A stretch of DNA of 12,724 nucleotides. Source: an uncultured Mycoplasma sp. (GTDB lineage: Bacteria; Bacillota_I; Bacilli_A; Mycoplasmatales; Metamycoplasmataceae). The notes below the pieces were generated by a model. It saw only the letters and a program-made list of their open reading frames with translations. It did not search any database and was not told the origin of the DNA. The translations under genes were made by a program, and so were the position numbers. The stretch spans positions 1-12,724 of the forward strand of contig CASDWL010000037.1 of the NCBI GenBank assembly GCA_949284615.1, in the 5' to 3' direction. Positions 9,470-12,724 of this stretch are shown piece after piece; position 1 is the stretch's first letter; each line of letters starts with the position of its first letter.

Positions 9470-9489
9470 ATGTTTATATCAATAAACAT
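9470..9489 (-). repeat. Inverted repeat in the rnj leader
   Basis: Perfect 8-bp arms, ATGTTTAT (9470-9477) and ATAAACAT (9482-9489), flank the 4-base loop ATCA. If transcription starts about 7 bases past the -10 at 9502-9507, this hairpin lies at the extreme 5' end of the rnj mRNA. No T run follows, so it is not an intrinsic terminator. Confidence 0.5.
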
Positions 9490-9501
9490 CTATTAATAAC
9501 T

Positions 9502-9532
9502 ATTATATATAAATTTAAATGATTTATGACAA
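9502..9532 (-). promoter_or_regulatory. Probable rnj promoter
   Basis: Minus-strand TATAAT at 9502-9507 lies downstream of TTGTCA at 9527-9532, one mismatch from the consensus -35, with a 19-bp spacer. The shifted hexamer TATATA would give 17 bp. Transcription would start near 9495, about 63 bases before the rnj ATG, so rnj need not depend on smc transcription. Confidence 0.5.
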
Positions 9533-9546
9533 TTTTTATTTAATGA

Positions 9547-9564
9547 TGTTAAATTAATTTAACA
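9547..9564. repeat. 18-bp perfect palindrome between smc and rnj
   Basis: TGTTAAATTAATTTAACA is fully self-complementary. It lies about 70 bp past the smc stop and 14 bp upstream of the candidate rnj -35. No T run follows it in the smc direction, so it is a poor intrinsic terminator; a protein-binding site is equally possible. AT-rich DNA produces such palindromes by chance more often than balanced DNA. Confidence 0.45.
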
Positions 9565-9632
9565 AATTTTATAATCTTTATAATTAAAAATTTAATAATT
9601 ATGAAAATGAATGTTACTAATTAATGGAAATA

Positions 9633-12566
9633 TTATTCACTATAAGAATTTACTAATTCTTTTGCTTTTGCAAGTTCTACACTAAAAAATGAAGTAACTC
9701 CTCTTTTTTGCATTGTTGCACCAAAAAGAGCATCCACTCTAGACATTGTTCCATGACGATGAGTTATAACAATAAATTGAGTGTCTTTTTTTAATTTTTG
9801 TAAAAATTCTGCGAAACGAACTACATTAGCTTCATCTAGCGCAGCCTCAACTTCATCTAAAATACATAAAGGTAATGGTTTAGCTTTGATTATTGCAAAC
9901 AATAAAGATATAGCTATTAAAGATTTTTCTCCACCAGAAAATAATTTTAAATTTTGAATTGATTTTCCTGGAGGTTGAGCTTTTATATCTATTCCAGATT
10001 CTAAAGGATCATTAGGATCTAATAAAAATATTCTTGCTTCACCGCCACCAAACATTTCTTTAAACACATTGTTAAATTCTTCATTTACTATATCCATTGT
10101 ATTGTTAATTCTTGAAATAATAATTTTATCCATTTCAGCAATTGCTTCATTAATGATTTTTTTAGCTTCTTCTAATTCAACTTTATCCTTATAAATGTCA
10201 TTATGTCTTTCTTTAATTTCTTGATACATTTGAATTGCATCTAAATTAACATTTCCTAATTCTGAAATTTCTGTTTTTAAAGTAGAAACAATTTGTCTTG
10301 ATTCTTCTATTGATTTTGTTAATCTAAAATTCTCTCTTGCAGAATCAAAAGTTAAATGATAATGTTCTGATAATCTTTTATTTGCATCATTAATGTAAAA
10401 GTCTGCTTTTGTTTTTTCTGTAGCTTTATCTGAAAATGATTCAATTATTAATCTTAAAGATTTTTCTAATTCTTTTTTAGAACTTTGTAGTTGATTGATT
10501 ACATTAATCAATTGTTCTAATTTATCTTTTTTAGATTTAATTGTTGCTGATAATAATGATTTTTTATCTCTAAGTGTGTTTAATTCAACATCTAATGATT
10601 GAATATTATTTTCATTGAATTTTGTTTGTGAATGAGATTCATAATCAATTTTTAAAGACGAAAATTTTTCCTTAAAATTAATTAATTTTTCATTGTTTTT
10701 TACAAATTCTATGGTTAACTGATCTATATATGATTGTTTTTCACCTTTAAGATTTTCTAATTTAGATATATCTTGTGAAGCTAGAAGTACTATTTCTTCC
10801 AATTGAGGAATTATATTTTTAATTTGCTCAATCTGATTTTCAATACCAAGTATGTTAGAGCTTTGTTTTGTTCCTCCAGTCATAATTCCACCTGGTCTAA
10901 TTAAATCACCATCCAATGATACTACTAAATATTTTTTATCAACTAAATGAGAGATTTCATTTGCAACTTTAATATCCTCAACAACTATTACATTTCCTAA
11001 TAAAAAGTCTACTAATACATTAAATTTAGGATCTATTGTTACTAAATCAGATGCTATACCAATGAATCCTGAATAAGATCTTATTTTTACTAAATATTCT
11101 GATTTGATTTCTTTTGAACTAATTGAAGTTAAAGGAATAAAAGTTGCTCTACCACCATTATTATTTTTTAAAAATTCAATAATTTTTACTGCAGTATCAG
11201 AATCTTCTACAACAATATGTTGAACAGCATTTTGCAAGATAGAATCCATTGCTAAAATATATTTTTCTGGAATAGAAATTAAATCAGCTACTGTTCCAAA
11301 CATTTTATTTTTAAATAAACTTCCATTATCTAAAACTGTTTTGGTTCCTTTAAATAAGTTGGATTTAGAATCTTTGTAATCATTTAAAACATCCAATTTA
11401 GATTTAGCCTTCATCAATTTGGTTTTTGATGAATTTTCTCTCATTCTTAATTCTGCTACTTGCATTTCAATTTTTTCTATTTCTCTTCTCTTTAAAGCTA
11501 AATCATTTGATGTTTCATCTTTTCATTTTTCTAAATGATGAATTTGAGATGATAATGATTCTAATTCCATTTTTAAAGCATTTACACGCTCATGAGATGC
11601 AGCAGAAATTTGACCAGAAATTATCATTTCTCTTCTCATTTCTTCATTTTTAAACTGAATTTCTAATGATTGAAGTTTTTCATTAATTCCATCTAATTCT
11701 TTTGATAGTTCTATAACTTCTTCATCTAGATTTTTTTTATATTCTAAATTATCATTTAATTTTTGTTCATCTATTTGAATTTTTTGTTCTAAATCTTCTT
11801 TTGTTTCTTGAAATCCATCAATTTCATTTTTTAAAATTTCGACTCTTTCTTTATAGTGTAACAAATCATTCACAAGAAGAGCTACTTCTACTTCTTTTAA
11901 TTCATTTGATTTAGCTATATATATTTGAGCTTTTTCAGATTGTTTTTCTAAAGGTTTTAATTGTTTTTCTAATTCTTCTACAACTGTATTAACTTTTTCT
12001 AAAGTTTCAGTTGTTTTTTCTAATTTTCTAAGAGCTTCTACCTTTTTAGATTTGTATTTAGATGTTCCTGCAGCATCTTCGATTATTCCTCTTCTTTGTT
12101 CAGGTGTTGCTTGAGCTATGTCACTTACTGTACCTTGAGAAATAATTGCCAATGAAGATTTAGATATTCCTGATTCATAAGCAATATCTCTAATATCTTT
12201 AAATCTTACTACTTGATCATTAATATAATAAATATTATTACTTTTACCTCTTTCTAGAACTCTAGAGATTGTAAAAATTTTATGTGGTATAGAAACTTCT
12301 CCATCACTATTGTCAAAAGTTAAAGTTACTATTGATTTATCCATTGGTTTTTCTGTTTTAGATCCAGAAAAGATAACATCATCCATAGTATCTCCACGCA
12401 AGGCTTTAGATGATTGTTCACCAAGTACTCATTTTATTGCATCATTTATATTTGATTTTCCTGATCCATTAGGCCCTACAATACCTACAACACCACCATT
12501 AAATGATAAAGATATTTTATCTGCAAAAGATTTGAATCCTTCTGCTTCAACTTTAATCAGTTTCAT
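9633..12566 (-). CDS. smc: Chromosome segregation ATPase SMC
   Basis: The 977-residue SMC is shorter than the roughly 1190 of Bacillus but of the size expected in mycoplasmas. It forms the ATP-driven condensin dimer that loops and segregates the chromosome, usually with ScpA and ScpB. The N-terminal head has the Walker A GPNGSGKS at 31-38, followed by WVLGEQSSKALRGD and a Q-loop region with SQGT. Coiled coil runs from about 165 to 410, the hinge from about 412 to 570 (GTVADLI through RPGGIMTGG), and returning coiled coil to about 810. The C-terminal head has the signature FSGGEKS at 876-882, Walker B CILDE ending at Asp904-Glu905, the D-loop ALDEAN near 909-914 and the switch VITHRHGTM near 933. 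Two parts separated by a TGA at 11523-11525 are one frame (Trp). The ATG at 12566 has GAGAGG 4 bp upstream. The signature has Phe where Leu is usual. Confidence 0.96.
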
Positions 12567-12576
12567 ATTACCTCTC

Positions 12577-12599
12577 AATTTAGTACTTTTTACTAAATT
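12577..12599 (-). promoter_or_regulatory. Operator-like inverted repeat at the smc start region
   Basis: Perfect 9-bp arms AATTTAGTA (12577-12585) and TACTAAATT (12591-12599) flank a 5-base spacer. The repeat reaches into the candidate -10 TATAAT (12597-12602), covers the expected start point near 12590, and abuts the ribosome site GAGAGG (12571-12576). It could be a repressor site or an mRNA hairpin next to the ribosome site. Confidence 0.4.
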
Positions 12600-12724
12600 A
12601 TAAACAATATAAAAATTAAATTATTTATTAAGAATAAATATTCCCAAATTGTAATTACAATCGCAACACTTAATAAAATTATGAAAGGTTGGGGTTGTGA
12701 TTTTTTTATATAAAAAATCCTTCC
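12593..12724 (-). CDS. Possible C-terminal end of a second membrane protein (partial, 5' end outside window)
   Basis: A minus-strand frame is open from the right edge to a TAG at 12593-12595, giving 43 residues: GRIFYIKKSQPQP followed by a long hydrophobic run (FIILLSVAIVITIWEYLFLINNLIFILFII). This would be one or two membrane segments at a protein end, 26 bp upstream of smc. Residues 18-25 (LSVAIVIT) are the same as in the partial protein at the left edge and come from the shared 22-bp sequence. A second minus-strand frame (containing HNFIKCCDCNYN) is also open from the edge for 34 codons, so coding is not secure. No family is recognised. Confirmation needs sequence beyond the right edge. 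Confidence 0.35.
   Translation of the reverse strand, partial: GRIFYIKKSQPQPFIILLSVAIVITIWEYLFLINNLIFILFII
12597..12602 (-). promoter_or_regulatory. Candidate -10 element for smc
   Basis: A perfect TATAAT on the minus strand lies 30 bp upstream of the smc ATG, giving a leader of about 24 bases. The -35 region is AATAAT-like and weak. It would lie within the end of the upstream reading frame, so smc might also be read from an upstream promoter. Confidence 0.4.
12622..12640 (-). repeat. Small AT-only hairpin upstream of smc
   Basis: Arms TATTTATT (12622-12629) and AATAAATA (12633-12640) enclose a 3-base loop. On the minus strand a loose T-rich stretch (ATTTAATTTTTA) follows, so it might act as a weak terminator or attenuator ahead of smc. 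Both arms are only A and T, so chance is a real possibility. Confidence 0.25.
12649..12670 (-). repeat. 22-bp inverted repeat, right copy
   Basis: Its reverse complement is identical to 59-80. Read on the minus strand it begins AGTG and ends in the palindrome TTGTAATTACAA; on this side the palindrome extends to 14 bp (ATTGTAATTACAAT). A CATAAT hexamer (12678-12683) lies 7 bp upstream, the same distance as the TATAAT at the left copy. Confidence 0.85.

Noticed and set aside
11426..12603. Plus-strand frames opposite smc (11426-11653 and 12310-12603)
   Set aside because: They are antisense to SMC coiled coil and ATPase head; the second runs across the smc start and has no ribosome site.
59..12670. 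The whole window as a transposon with 22-bp terminal inverted repeats
   Set aside because: There is no transposase, integrase or recombinase, no target-site duplication can be seen, and the contents are housekeeping genes.
1..12724. CRISPR array, tRNA or rRNA genes
   Set aside because: No regularly spaced direct repeats and no cloverleaf or rRNA-like conserved segments were seen; the gene-free stretches are all under about 210 bp.

Overview
The window is very AT-rich and reads TGA as tryptophan. Every long gene is interrupted by in-frame TGA at positions where Trp fits (for example residue 117 of the RNase J, next to its metal site), while TAA and TAG end the genes. This is genetic code 4, so the organism is a mollicute. 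A P80-P60-HinT gene cluster, first described in Mycoplasma hominis, points to a Mycoplasma sensu lato of the hominis group (Metamycoplasma/Mycoplasmopsis and relatives). The species cannot be named from this sequence.

Layout, left to right: (1) the 3' end of a plus-strand membrane protein gene, meeting pepF tail to tail across a bidirectional terminator; (2) a tight minus-strand operon transcribed p80 > p60 > hinT > pepF (6865 down to 113), with a 1-bp overlap and gaps of only 5 bp; (3) a 135-bp divergent promoter region; (4) a plus-strand gene for a degenerate LicD-like protein (7001-7729); (5) minus-strand rnj (RNase J), whose 3' end overlaps the LicD-like gene by 11 bp; (6) a 201-bp intergenic region with the rnj promoter and two inverted repeats; (7) minus-strand smc; (8) the apparent 3' end of another membrane protein gene running off the right edge.

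The p80-p60-hinT genes encode two surface-exposed proteins, one a predicted lipoprotein and one with a membrane anchor, plus a cytosolic histidine-triad nucleotide hydrolase. In M. hominis the HinT protein binds both membrane proteins. PepF, a cytosolic zinc oligopeptidase, shares the transcript and probably trims peptides. RNase J (RNA decay and maturation) and SMC (chromosome condensation) are housekeeping genes.

I do not see a convincing new defence, mobile or biosynthetic system. The strongest unexplained signal is a perfect 22-bp sequence present once near each end of the window in opposite orientation (59-80 and 12649-12670). It encodes the same LSVAIVIT membrane segment in both flanking partial reading frames and sits 7 bp downstream of a -10-like hexamer in both. 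The other items worth checking are the LicD-like protein without catalytic aspartates and the palindromes in the smc and rnj leaders.
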